A stretch of DNA of 64,000 bases from Orychophragmus violaceus (taxonomy: Eukaryota; Streptophyta; Magnoliopsida; Brassicales; Brassicaceae). Position 1 is the first letter of the stretch; every line of letters begins with the position of its first letter. Positions 1-10,683 of this stretch are shown piece after piece. The DNA lies in the NCBI GenBank assembly GCA_030180135.1, contig CM058236.1, positions 54,277,728 to 54,341,727 of the forward strand, given 5' to 3'. A program made the translations under genes and the position numbers. Below the pieces are notes generated by a model. The model was not told the origin of the DNA and made no database searches. It saw only the letters and a program-made list of their open reading frames with translations.

Positions 1-480
1 ATTTACTACTTCAGGTAGTTTAAATCCTGCTGGGACTTTCATATAAATGTCATTTTCCAATGGTCCATATAAGTAGGCCGTCACTACATCCATTAAACGT
101 AAATCAAGTCCTTCTTTTATCGCCAGACTAATAAGGAACCTGAAAGTTGTTTTATCCACCACAGGAGAGTAAGTCTCTCCATAATCAATTCCAGGTCTTT
201 GTGAGAATCCTTGTGCGACTAAACGTGCTTTATAACTCACAATTTCTCCATTTTCATTCCTCTTTCGTACAAAGACCCATTTATGTCCTACTGGTTTTAC
301 ACCTTTAGATGTACGGACTACTGGTCCAAATACTTCTCTTTTAGCGAGAGATTTTAATTCTGCATCTATTGCTTCCTTCCATTTTGGCCAATCACTTCTT
401 TGTGTACACTCTTCAATAGATGTCTTATGATCCTCATTCTCATCAACTGCTATACTGCATGCATAATTATTAACGACGTC
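1..480 (-). pseudogene. Copia pol remnant, RT N-terminal part
   Basis: On the minus strand this reads as the start of a Copia reverse transcriptase. It has the conserved block before RT (KWVFVRKR), then KARLVAQGFSQRPGIDY and the FRFLISLA segment. The YVDD region lies left of the window but is visible in copy 2. Upstream (about 240-480) the frame continues into the integrase-RT linker and then meets stop codons. It is a fragment of the element above, not a host gene. Confidence 0.8.
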
Positions 481-3155
481 GATTTGATATCGGTTCCATA
501 TTATTCAAGACATGACATAGCTATTAGAGATTTTCATATTCTCAGGTACCTGAATTTCTTTCTTGTCATGTTTATCATCTCTTCTCGAGATCTTTAATAT
601 TTCATTCCTCGGTACTGCCATTCTCATTCATGCTCCTTTTCTTTTTCGAGGATTCTTATCTTTGGAACCGATAGGTCTATCACGCTTCAAGCGCTCTTTA
701 GACTCACTAGCAGTTTGATATTGTCCTTCTGGGACATCCAATTTAACTGGAGCATTTACAGCTGGTATGTGACTTTGTCACTCTATTAGGGCCAGTTGAA
801 GCATCTGGCAACAAGTTGCTTAACCAATCTACTTGAATTATCTTTCGTACATTCATTTGGACTTCTATTCACGCTCTTTAGTACGAGGATCATAGATAAT
901 TCATTTCTTTTCCAGCTGTTTATTTTCTCTCCCTAAAGTTGGATAAATTGACTCATTAAAAGAGTCTAATCATCAATGGAGAATCATATCCAACATATAT
1001 TTATAACCTCCTTTGAGGTCTCATCTTTTCTATTGTGGTGGAGCAACTTATCCAACTTCTCTAGATGGGGATTTATGGTTCCTGACCCAAAACCAATTTG
1101 ATGGGGAGAGCTATTTTACTCTTTGGCTATATGCGAATCAATGCTGCTCAGTTTCACCAGTATTACCAATTAGTCTCGCACACTTTAAGTTGCGGATTTA
1201 TGACAAGGATACATACATACGACAATCTTATCGATGTGTTAATATATAAACATATGGTGGATGATCAGTCCACCAGTGGGTGATCAAGCCCACAAACATT
1301 TCCTTGTATACTTTCCATAAATTAAATAGATTCCAAATCTATTTTGGATATCGTATTGCCTTGTGAGCAAGCAGCATATAGCAGATCATTCGCAAGAATC
1401 TCTGGTTCTTCAACGAATGTCGCATCATTACAAAACCGGGATGACATAACCGGTTTGCCAAAAATTAAACTTTCAGTAAACTTCTGGTTTACCATAACAT
1501 TTATCTCCATTTTACTAATCTGTGTGTAGTAGTGTAGTACAATTCAATAGATAATGCATGTATTTTCTCCAAAATACATTTATTGCCTCGGGTATTACTT
1601 ATGTTGAAGGCATTCAACATTTCCCTTATTGTCTCAACATGATTAAATTTAAAATCCCTTTGGATTTCTTTATAAATGATTCATCAAGTCTATTTTCAGT
1701 TTGAACATAATCTTCAGGATGTTCCACTTAGTACTTAGAATGGATGTGGGATTCTCTAGTTCTCCCCCTCGAGATAGTAACACTCCAGGTTCATCTATCT
1801 CGAATTGAATCCCACGAAATCAACAACATACCCAACTTAGGTCATGTGTATCTTAGATTCTTTTGACCTTTGAGACTTGGGAAAATATAACGCATTAATG
1901 ATTTCAAATTGCGTTCCCATAGGCAATTCGCTCTTCTAGAGCTGTCAATAATCTTTATAAAACCTAACATTGTACTCACACAAATTTCTTTCATCATCAC
2001 ATATTGCTACCATCATCATTTTCTCACTTCTGGTGAGGATATGATTTCTTAAAAGAAACTCATCGGGGCTCGACCTTGACCATATCCATATCCACATATA
2101 CGTCTACAACTACTTATATAGCTACTCCTCGGGTATTGTCATTACTGTGGTACTTTTCTTTTTCAATAAGATAAAATATAAACTCATAGTACGTCTCAAA
2201 CACTTTTCATGATATTGTGTCTCCAGAACAACAATATTTGCATGAAAGATAGAGCATGACTTCTATAACATCTCTATATGAGTACTTATTCACATACTTA
2301 AAGTCTTATAATCTTATATTAACCAATAAAGATGAGTTTATGACTATATCACATTCTGGTGATCATATATTTCTTTCGCATTAATGTTCCAAAGAATATG
2401 TGGATATTTTACGTCAAGCCACCAATATCCAAAACCTCATGAAATTTGATGGCAAAACAATATGATCATGAACTTTAAACTTATAATCAAACTACACATG
2501 CTACGAAATATTTGTTTGGAGTTGATATGCAAGTTAGCAAAAAGGAAAAATAGAAACTTAAATATTTTCCTTAAAACAAAAACGAATATATTAATATTTA
2601 AAAATAGAAACTTAAATATTTTCCTTAAAACAGAATCTAAAATTTTGGAAACAATTAAAACAAAAGGGAATATATTGATTTTAAAAATAGTAGGTTAAAT
2701 CTTTTGAGAATCTAGAATTTTGGAAATACAATAAAACAAAATCTTTTACTCATAAAAAAATCAAAACGTGTTCATCAAATTGATTAGAACAATAAAATAA
2801 TCAAATCAAAAGCAGTATAATGATTTAAAGCTATTGAGCACAATCACTAATTTATAAACAATAAAATAAAGAATTGAATCCATTAAGATAAACCATGAAT
2901 CGATAATAAACATGGTTTAAATACAAGATTAAATCATGACAAATATCAATAAATTATTATTCTAGATAAGTATTGATAATCATCTCTATTATGAATAAGA
3001 TCAGAGATCATAATCGTGAAGGCATAGCCTATCATAACGATATTCAGAGAAGATGTCACTTATCATCCCAGAATAAGACATAAAATAAACATAAATTAAA
3101 TCTCACCTTTTCGGTGTAAGAAAATAGAAAAAGAGAGACTATCGTGCTGATAACG

Positions 3156-3329
3156 TGTTGTGAATAGAAGAGAGATAAAAGAATTGGTGATGTTTATTCC
3201 AATGAATGAAAGCTCCTTTATATAGGAGTACAAAGACTTGATGACCAAGTAAAACCTAGTGTACAAGTAATTCTAGAAGCTACTACAAGATGGGCCTTAT
3301 AATGGGCATCCATCTTATTATTCATAACA
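3156..3329 (-). repeat. 5' LTR of degenerate Copia, copy 1
   Basis: This 174-bp LTR starts TGTTGTGAATAG and ends TTCATAACA. The same sequence occurs at 29886-30059 and 34540-34713. The internal sequence beside it (about 3138-3155) reads on the minus strand as a primer-binding site containing GTTATCAGCACG. It is followed by ATATA at 3330-3334, the target-site duplication. Confidence 0.88.
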
Positions 3330-3334
3330 ATATA

Positions 3335-3590
3335 ATAATAATAATTTAATACAAAAAACTATTATAGATGCAAATAATAATAGCACCATGTAAAACGATA
3401 TAATAGATTGCACCAAACATAGCAAATTAAAATTAACGCTATTAATTTGCAATAATAACATAGCACGAAAGAAATGCTATCGTAGAGGGGGTCTATTATA
3501 GCTACCGCTGTCAGAGCGTTTGTGGAAACGTTATCTATTACATACCATAGCTTGTATCGTGTGCTATGAATGTTGATTTTTCTTGTAGTG
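3335..3590. mobile_element. CACTA-type transposon right-end fragment, copy 1
   Basis: The segment ends in TTTTTCTTGTAGTG, the complement of the plant CACTA terminal inverted repeat CACTACAAGAAAAA. Subterminal copies of a GCTAT/ATAGC motif lie inside it. No left terminus is visible: the degenerate Copia element is inserted at the left edge, and beyond it (copy 2) lies unrelated LTR-element DNA. It is therefore a broken end of a non-autonomous element. Confidence 0.65.
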
Positions 3591-3605
3591 ATAATCTTAT
3601 TAAAA

Positions 3606-4679
3606 ATCAAAGGGAATCTAAGCCCAAACGACCACATCATTGACATTCCCACAAGTGCTGGCAATGAGGAGGAGAGACCTTCAACTGTTCCAACAATGTC
3701 TGTTCCAGCTTCTTCTTCTTCTTTGTTTATGCGATCCAATCCTAGAAGCATACGTCGCAGAACAATTCCTTTGAATTTTGGCTTATGAATTTCCATCTAA
3801 CTAGCCCTCACTCTTGGACAGATCATTGCAGCCATTGCCGTTTTGTCTTTGTCAAAACACGAGCAACCACGCGTACCATTGTTTGCTTGGATTGTGGGTT
3901 ATCAGTGTGGATCTGTTGCATATTATCACTCGAATTAACAAGATTCTGGCCAGCACCGTCCTAATCTTAATGTTGCAGCAGGACCATTCTCCTTCTCCAT
4001 ATCCAGGACATCTGAAGGAGATGGTCGACAGACTAATACAGCATCTTCTCGCAGTAGTAGATATCATAAGTGCAGCCAGGTAAATATTTTTTAATGTTCA
4101 CATGCTCTTAGATGATCTGAAATGCTAGAATGGAATGTTTTAGTTGTCTCTTCTGTTGAACAATGTTTGCAATCTAGTCGAGTCATCCTGTCATGTTTAA
4201 CGATTGTTGTTCATAGTCACTGATTCGAGTCTTTTGATTTTGGCTTTCCGGACTTAAAAAGTTATAGTGGAATACTTCAAAATGGCTCTGGATTGCTTCT
4301 TTGCGATATGGTTTGTGGTAGGTAATGTATGTATATTCATCTGCAACTGAGGCTCCTAACTTGTACAGGTATTTATTACATTCTTTTGGTTATTCTCACT
4401 GTATTATTGTCAAAGACTGAACCCGTTTTTGTTCTCTCATATGTTTATAGGTTATGTTTAGTGTTTCCATGCGCACATTTCTTCCACAAAGAGTGTGTAG
4501 ACAAATGGCTCAAGATCAATGCCTCTTGCCCTCTTTGCAAGATCGAAGTTGGGGAGAAGAACTCTGACTTGACAAGACAAGGGATATTAAGCTCACTCTC
4601 TTCTGGGGAAAACTATAACCATCAACAACAACGGAATGAACATATAGTTGAGAACGGTATGGCCAGCAACGTTATCTAA
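3606..4679 (+). pseudogene. RING-H2 membrane E3 ligase pseudogene, copy 1
   Basis: Three blocks resemble the Arabidopsis At1g12760/At1g63170-type RING-H2 family, multi-pass membrane ubiquitin ligases (recognised by eye). Block 1 (3606-4080) encodes EEERPSTVPTMSVPASSSS, a membrane-segment-like LALTLGQIIAAIAVLS, and SISRTSE...GRQTNT, separated by a stop and frame changes. Block 2 (about 4258-4372) encodes VEYFKMALDCFFAIWFVVGN and then runs out of frame. Block 3 (about 4447-4679) joins RLCLVF directly to PCAHFFHKECVDKW and SCPLCKIEVGEKNSDL, ending in TAA. The exons between, including the first zinc-binding cysteines of the RING, are missing. It cannot make a complete RING domain. In copy 2 the same pseudogene is split by a Copia insertion. 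Confidence 0.85.
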
Positions 4680-5360
4680 GATCTCTGAGATTTGCTGCTC
4701 CATGTATAAAAAAGCGGTACAAGAAAGCCGTTGTTTTTCTACACCAAAAGCGGGGTTTTGTCTGCCTTATCTCATTGGTAAGAAGGTGAAGAAAGAAAAC
4801 CGCAGAGAAAGCTCTGTGCTCTGTAAATACTTTTTGATGTTTCGAATTTGGAAACTTCTGAGTATTTAGGAGAGTTCCAGAATCGGTGATTTGAGTTTGA
4901 TTCGATACCCTGGTCTAGCTCAATTACTCTGTCACTGAGGAGACTCACGGCTCAAAATCAAAATAATCTATGAAGAAAGTTTATTGACCATGAAAATTTA
5001 TGAATTTATTTATATATTAAATAACAAGCACTGACTTTGTTGGGTTTTGTAAAAATCGGTAATCCAAAATCTCAGGCTAGTATAAAGATGATGATAGCTT
5101 TGCTTTTAGCTATCCTGAAACATTTGAGCTATAGAATCATCTAAGAGCAGTATGTGTCCCTGCCAAAACAATTATCCGCATAAACCTATCAAGAGATGGA
5201 AAAGATATGAGGAGCTCTAGGCGTTTTCTGCAGATGGGTTTCCATAAACATATGTGCCAACAGATTTGAACCTACGCAACAAGTTATGGTGATCCTTACA
5301 TAAAGCCACGCCTGAAGAAACGGGAAGAGACTCTCGTTCACAGCAAGTTACAAAATTTTA
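4680..5360. other. Spacer 3' of RING pseudogene
   Basis: No supported gene. It starts with the former 3' untranslated region of the RING pseudogene. ORFs here are short and out of any recognisable family. Copy 2 equivalent: 41389-42067. Confidence 0.6.
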
Positions 5361-5449
5361 AACCGAATCATTGAACCGGGCTCTTAATAGTTAGAATATA
5401 TAGGCCCATATATTGTAACTATTAAGAGCCCAATAACTGGATTCAGTTT
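5361..5449. repeat. Long foldback (hairpin) sequence, copy 1
   Basis: A 16-bp perfect inverted repeat, GGGCTCTTAATAGTTA (5378-5393) against 5416-5431, encloses a 22-base loop that is itself nearly palindromic around GGCC. Weaker pairing extends outward to about 5361 and 5449. The near-perfect part is 54 bp. It could be a tiny foldback element or a small-RNA precursor-like hairpin; no coding capacity. Confidence 0.75.
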
Positions 5450-5471
5450 TGGGGTTGGTCCGACTCAGTGC

Positions 5472-6019
5472 TAGGTCTGGGCATTCGGGTTTTCGGATCG
5501 ATTCCGGTTCTTCGGGTTGAGAAATTTTTTACCCAATGGATACTTATGCAATTTCGAATCGGATATCGATTCGGGTTCAACCGGTTCTGGGTCGGTTCAG
5601 GTCTAAAAATTCAGAACCGGATTTTACCCGAAATTTGTAAAAATATCTGAATTAGACCCAAAAATCTAGAATTTATTTTTTCTAAAACCAGCAAAAATAA
5701 CCGAAAACAAAGAAAAAACAAAAAAAATTATTCGAAATGTCAAAAATATATTCAAAAACCGAAAATAAAACTTTTAAAATACCCATAATACCAAAATTAT
5801 ACGTATGATATATGAAAATAACTAATATATTTAATATTTTTCGGATCATTCGGGTACCCGATCGGGTATCGGTTCGGTTCCGGGTATTATTTGATACCCA
5901 CGGTTCTAAAATAAATTACCCATCGGATAAATGCTATATAACCAAATCGGTTTCGGGTCGGTCCATTTCGGGTCGGTTTCGGTTCGGGTAATCGGTTCCG
6001 GTTAAAATGCCCAGCTCTA
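5472..6019. mobile_element. hAT-type MITE 1, copy 1
   Basis: The 548-bp element begins TAGGTCTGGGCATT and ends AATGCCCAGCTCTA, imperfect terminal inverted repeats of hAT type. It is flanked by 8-bp target duplications, CTCAGTGC (5464-5471) and CTCAATGC (6020-6027), 7 of 8 matching. The ends are rich in CGGGT/ACCCG and CGGTTC motifs around an AT-rich core. No transposase is encoded. The same element lies at 42179-42726. Confidence 0.82.
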
Positions 6020-6520
6020 CTCAATGCGGTGCGGATCGGATCTCGGTACAATCGGGTCAGATCCGGTGCGGTGCGGGTCGGATCCCCGGTCCGACTCGGT
6101 GCGGAGCTAACTAGCCTTGTGCTTGTTCGCTCATCAAGGAGACCTACTAGTACGTCTTCGACTTTGGTTTGACTGCGTTCCTCATCAACTAATTAATGAG
6201 AGCTTCCCTTTTTGTTCTGTGTTTGACTGTGTTCCTCATCAACTAATTAATGTTGCTTTCATTCCTAAATTGAGTATTCTCAATGCATTTAAGTTTTGCT
6301 CTACCCCTATTCTATTTTGGAATAAAAATAATAATAATAAACAAAAAATAAAATAATTACATATTTTATTCGAAATATAGAGTAATCCCATATTTTACTC
6401 TATTTTACAATTGAAAATGAAGTAGAATTGGAATAAATTTTACTACAAAATGCAATTTGGAATAAGAAATGGAGTAGAATTGGACATGGTCTAAGTAGTA
6501 ACTAGTAGTTTGGTTATGAG
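6020..6520. other. Spacer with short repeats
   Basis: A GC-rich stretch of GGTGCGG/CGGATC repeats (6028-6110) resembles the DNA left of MITE 1, so the MITE probably inserted into this older repeat. A direct repeat of about 31 bp containing TTCCTCATCAACTAATTAATG occurs at about 6169 and 6224. The rest is AT-rich with no supported gene. Confidence 0.55.
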
Positions 6521-7058
6521 TAGGCTTGTGCGTTTGCGGATACGAGTCGGATAATGGCGAATAAATGTTGGGTAAGGGTATTTTAGGTATCAAAAATCAC
6601 TACCTGAAGTGTATTCTTAAAAACGGGTCGGGTAGTAATGGATAAGGGTCGGATAAGGGTCGGTTTGGGTAGTTAAAATCATTACTCGTTTACTACCTGA
6701 ACTCTAAATATTACGGATAATGTTCAGGTATTTCGGGTGTAGTTAAAATCATTACCCGTTTACTACCCGAACTCTAAATATTACGGATAATGTTCGGGTA
6801 TTTCGGGTAACCGAACTCTTTTAAAATTTTTTATAAAAATTTATAATTAAATAAATTAATGAAATAACAATAATAACAAAAATAAATAAACTTATATATC
6901 TAACAATATAAATATTACATTTTCTCATTAAATAATTTTTTATTTATTATACAATTTTATTTATATTTATATACTTTTATAAAAAGTTAAATTTTAACTG
7001 CTTAAACGGATATTTCGGATAGTTCGAGTAATACCTGACCCTTATCCGGAAAAGAAAT
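6521..7058. mobile_element. hAT-type MITE 2, right end lost, copy 1
   Basis: It starts TAGGCTTGTGCGTTTGCGG directly after GTTATGAG, the 8-bp target duplication. It contains two tandem units of about 70 bp (about 6669-6806) with TTACCCGTTTACTACC and TTCGGGTATTTCGGGT. In copy 2 the same element is complete with its right terminus. Here the match stops at about 7058 and unrelated DUF26 coding sequence takes over. Confidence 0.8.
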
Positions 7059-7059
7059 T

Positions 7060-7415
7060 TTACAAATCAAGATCTCTTTATTTAAAGCCAAACACAAGTG
7101 TTTTTAATAATCAGACGTGAATTATTTATATAAATGGAAAAGTCCGTTCTCTTTCAGCTCCCTAGTTTTCTTCTCGTTTTTCTCTTGACCATCAATGGCG
7201 TTCACACTAACTTCCTCTGCGGCGACGAAACCTTCTCTCCAAATACAACATATGGCGACAACCTCGACACTCTCTTGCGTTCTCTTGCCTCAAACGTTAT
7301 TGCACAACGCGGTTTCTACAACGCTTCGCTAGGCGGAGTTTACGCTCTTGCTCTCTGTCGGAAACACTACGAGGATCAGTTTTGTCGTCGCTCTTACCGA
7401 TTTCTGTTTTCTTAG
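7060..7415 (+). pseudogene. DUF26 (Gnk2-type) cysteine-rich secretory protein fragment
   Basis: The ORF at 7134-7415 begins with a hydrophobic signal-peptide-like stretch (LPSFLLVFLLTINGV). It continues as a first DUF26 domain: FLCGDETFSPNTTY, NLDTLLRSLASNV, GFYNASLGGVYALALC, then EDQFC. DUF26 proteins are extracellular cysteine-rich plant proteins (CRRSPs and receptor-like kinases). The fragment stops just after the second cysteine of the C-x7-8-C-x2-C motif, at about 7395. After that the frame reads into DNA shared with copy 2, giving a short nonsense tail. About 335 bp here have no counterpart in copy 2, which instead has the hAT right end and about 130 bp of other DNA. It is a transplanted 5' gene piece, not a complete gene. 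Confidence 0.8.
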
Positions 7416-8287
7416 AGTCAGTTGAGTCATTTTATTGAGTCAAAACATTTGTGGGAAATTATGATTTTTCGAGGAACTACCACATCTGCAGGAACCTAAG
7501 TGACCATTGGAACAAGCTTGACATGCATCTGAGACTAATAAAAAATCCCAACACGAATCAACCTACTGAGGACACCCATATCCTTTTGGGTATTCAGAGG
7601 ATCCATTACTGGCTTCACACCTAACCTGACTTAATTTTCTCACTCAGGGGCTGGGTATACTTTGGATTGGATTCCTCCTTCAGTTCTGAAAGACTTGTCT
7701 GTGTGAGTACGGTTTCCCTCTCTCTTCCCTTCAAGCTTATAAAAAAATGAATACTCTAAGGATTAACTAGTAGCTTCGAAGTGATCACGGAAGTGGTAGA
7801 GACCCCTATTATCTCATGTGTTTCATGGAAACATGTCCAATGAAACACCTCAAATAAAAAGGGAAGAACAGCTGATAGAAAAAAAAATGATACCCAGTGG
7901 GGAAAAATCAGCCTCTGAAGCGAGAAAAGAGAGATTAAAGGAACTAGAAGTAAGAAAGTCTGTGTGACCAGGTTCTGACAGAGTAAGAATTCATGTGCCC
8001 TCTGATCGATATTCCCTCGGTGAGACCGCACTTAATATTATAGAAGTAAGAATGGTGAATTTAGATTTCTCATATGGATTGTGGAGTTTACTTGGGGCAG
8101 TTGCTAAGTGTGGGGGAAGTACATAGTGTTCTGGATCTTGTCAGGTACGTTTTTCATGTGGCTTTACTATGGTGCTTGTTGATGTTGTGTTCTAACGAAG
8201 AAATGAGTTTCTGTGTTTTCAAACCTCTTTTCAGACTTTGGTTTTATGTTTTCTTGAGGGCAAGCAAAGACTAAGTGTGGGGGGAGT
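7416..8287. other. Internal remnant upstream of Gypsy-like LTR, copy 1
   Basis: No recognisable protein. The final 200 bases contain AAGTGTGGGGG twice (about 8108 and 8273). The second sits immediately before the LTR and looks like the polypurine tract of plant Athila/Tat-type Gypsy elements. The short ORFs here are low-complexity or frame-broken. Confidence 0.45.
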
Positions 8288-9687
8288 TGATTATATGTTT
8301 TTAAGCTATGATATAAGTCTTAATCTTGACTCTATTAGATGTTTTCGAGTCTTTCTAGAGTCTTTACATGTTTGGACACGATTGGAACTTAACTGGAGAT
8401 TTTGGGAGCTTTTGGAGTAATTCTACAACATACATGGATTTCACGGAGTTTACTGGATGCGTCTGCACCAGGTGTCGGTCAACACCATTTTGGTGTCGGT
8501 CGATATGATATACCATGGATTTTAGGGTTTTTAACCATGGTATATATCTTATTTATCGAGTCTTATGTTATGTTTTGGAGTCTTTTTAGTATGTTTACAG
8601 GTCTAGGTATGTTTGGAGCGGAATTGGAGATTATGGAGCATTTTGGAGCATTTTGGAGTATTAACCCGAGAGATAGAGTTCACTGTCGATATTTGATACA
8701 TGTGTCGATCGATTCACCTTTGGCATCGATTGATGCAGACGCGTTATGGACTTCTCTCGGCGGTTTAATGAGAAGAATATGGAAATTGCACAAAATCCCA
8801 GAAGTTCCTTATAATTACAAAGAAGCCCCAGCCGACTTTAGACCATTATATTAGGGTTTTTAAGCCACTGTTTAGGCTACGCTTTACTTTCTCTTTATTC
8901 TATTTTTCAGAGAGAGTTAGGGGCTGATCCTGCTCTCGAAAGAGAGAGGATTTCAAACCCCAGTTATTTATTTGATTTTATGATAATTGGTTTTCTATTC
9001 ATGATGTTTTCTGTTCCGATGAACATGTCTGAGTAGATTACCTGTTAAGTTTAGGGATTCTCATTAGGGAGTTCATGGAATTATATGTTAATAGATCTGT
9101 AGGGATTCATACTTGTTAGTTCTTCATCTAGGATTGTTCTTACTGCTTAATCTGAATTAGCTACCCAGATTTATGATGTTAGGTTGATTGATACAACGAC
9201 AGTTGGTTAATTAGCTAGAAAGAAGCTAGATGAGCAATTTAATTACTCGCAAAGGAATTTGGTTTAATTAGATTGTGAACATATCGAACTTGGAATTAAG
9301 GCTGGTTTAATCTGTTAGTAATTGCAAAGGAATTTGGATTGTTGCACTTAGACTTAGGGAATTCTTGCAACGACAGTTGGTTAATTCTATATCTGTGTTT
9401 GAGTTCTAGAATAGTTCTTAATTAGATCCCGATTGATTGATTAGTTTATGTTCCTGATTTCCTGAGAACTCCCTAGACTTAACGCTTTGCCTCCTTGCTT
9501 ACAAACTCGCCTGATTTACTTTTCTGCTTCGCTTTAGTTTCTCATTACAATTTGCTTTCTCCTAGTTTAATCTTAATAGTTCTAAATCTATCATTGACCG
9601 GAGTCCCTGTGGATTCGATACCCTAAGTACTACAACTACATCACTGTGCACTTGCAGTTAGTATAGGGATTAAAACTAGACCTATCA
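8288..9687 (+). repeat. Gypsy (Athila/Tat-like) LTR, copy 1
   Basis: About 1.4 kb begins TGATTATATG just after a polypurine tract and ends CCTATCA. It carries the phrase GTCCCTGTGGATTCGATACCC near its end, typical in my experience of plant Athila/Tat-type LTRs. It contains motifs GTGTCGGTCAACAC (8472), GTGTCGGTCGATAT (8493) and GTGTCGATCGATTC (8702). The 150-codon ORF across 8402-8854 is LTR sequence, not a gene. No primer-binding site follows, so this is a solo or truncated LTR. Copy 2 (44893-46262) lacks 29 bp near 8391-8420. Confidence 0.55.
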
Positions 9688-9699
9688 TGATACCACAAA

Positions 9700-10640
9700 A
9701 GAACAAAAATCATGCGCGTCAAAATAAGAGATTTTGGAGATTTGCAAGATTAACCCAAAAGTTTCTCATATTTACAAGAAGATCCAAATCGTGTTTAGAC
9801 TATTAGTTAGGTTTTGAGCCACTGTTTAGGCTACACTTTCATACTTTGAGTTTTAGAGAGATTAAAGCTTTTTGGGACTGATCTTATACCTTGAGAGAGA
9901 AGACTTTGAACCCATGTTTCTTTATCTCTTTTATTATATTGAGTATTATATTAATCATGTCTATTGTTATGATTGTCATGTCTGAGTAGTTTACTTGTTA
10001 GGTTTAGGGATTCTCGTTAGGGATTTTATGGAATTATAGATTGATTGTTTAATTGGGATTCATAACTTCTAGTTCTTCATCTAGGTTGATCTTAACTCTT
10101 AATCTGAAATGGCCACTTAGATTATTGATATTAGGTTGATTAGCGCAGCGAGTGTTGGTTAATTAGCTAGAAAAGAAACTAGGTGAGCAATTTGTCTATT
10201 CACAAAGAGATATGGTTTAGGGAAATTGTGAACGAACGAACCTGAGATTAATGCTTTTTTACAACGCTAGGATTGCAAAGAGATTTGGATTTCTAGGTTG
10301 CTAGACATACATAATATTCCCAATGAGAGTTGGTTTGTTATATTCTTGTGTTTCGAGTTCTATAGAACGTTGGCAATCTGAATTCATGATTGATTGATTG
10401 ATTTATATTCCTGATTTCCTGACAACTTCCTGAACCTGACGCTTTCTCATCTCGATCTTACACTTGTTTACTTTCCCGCGTTGCAATTTTCATTCACTAC
10501 ATTCTGCTTAACGTAATTTGATAACGAATAATCTATTGAGTAATCTGAAGCCCTTTGTTCGATACCCTAAACAGTACAATCGATACATTGTGCATTTGCA
10601 GTTGATTCGTAGGGAAAACTTAGAAATATTAATTCTACCT
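9700..10640 (+). repeat. Second, related Gypsy-like LTR remnant, copy 1
   Basis: This is a diverged repeat of the 3' two-thirds of the preceding LTR. Parallel landmarks occur in the same order: GAGCCACTGTTTAGGCTAC, AGGGATTCTCGTTAGGGA, TTCATCTAGG, GGTTAATTAGCTAGAAA, TTCCTGATTTCCTGA, GATACCCTAA. The divergence shows an older insertion. Copy 2: about 46275-47215. Confidence 0.6.
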
Positions 10641-10683
10641 CATTTCTATGCTCTTACTCAATGCCAATTTGCTAAAAGAAATT

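Larger units (their letters stand above)
1..3329 (-). mobile_element. Degenerate Ty1/copia element, copy 1 (left end outside window)
   Basis: This is the upstream part, in element orientation, of a minus-strand Copia element. The same element is complete at 29886-34713, with a coordinate offset of 31393 at the left and about 31384 at the right. Its 5' LTR is 3156-3329, and the bases after it (3330-3334, ATATA) match the target-site duplication seen in copy 2. The interior holds pol debris near the left edge and then AT-rich, stop-riddled sequence where integrase, protease and gag should be. It lacks a usable gag-pol frame and would be non-autonomous. Copy 1 differs from copy 2 by scattered substitutions, a 6-bp indel near 2087 and a replaced block near 3004-3046. 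Confidence 0.85.

Noticed and set aside
3362..3796. 144-codon minus-strand ORF
   Set aside because: It crosses the CACTA terminus and runs antisense to the RING pseudogene; composition and boundaries indicate chance.
8402..8854. 150-codon plus-strand ORF as a gene
   Set aside because: It lies wholly in the Gypsy-like LTR, has no known domain and its start differs in copy 2.
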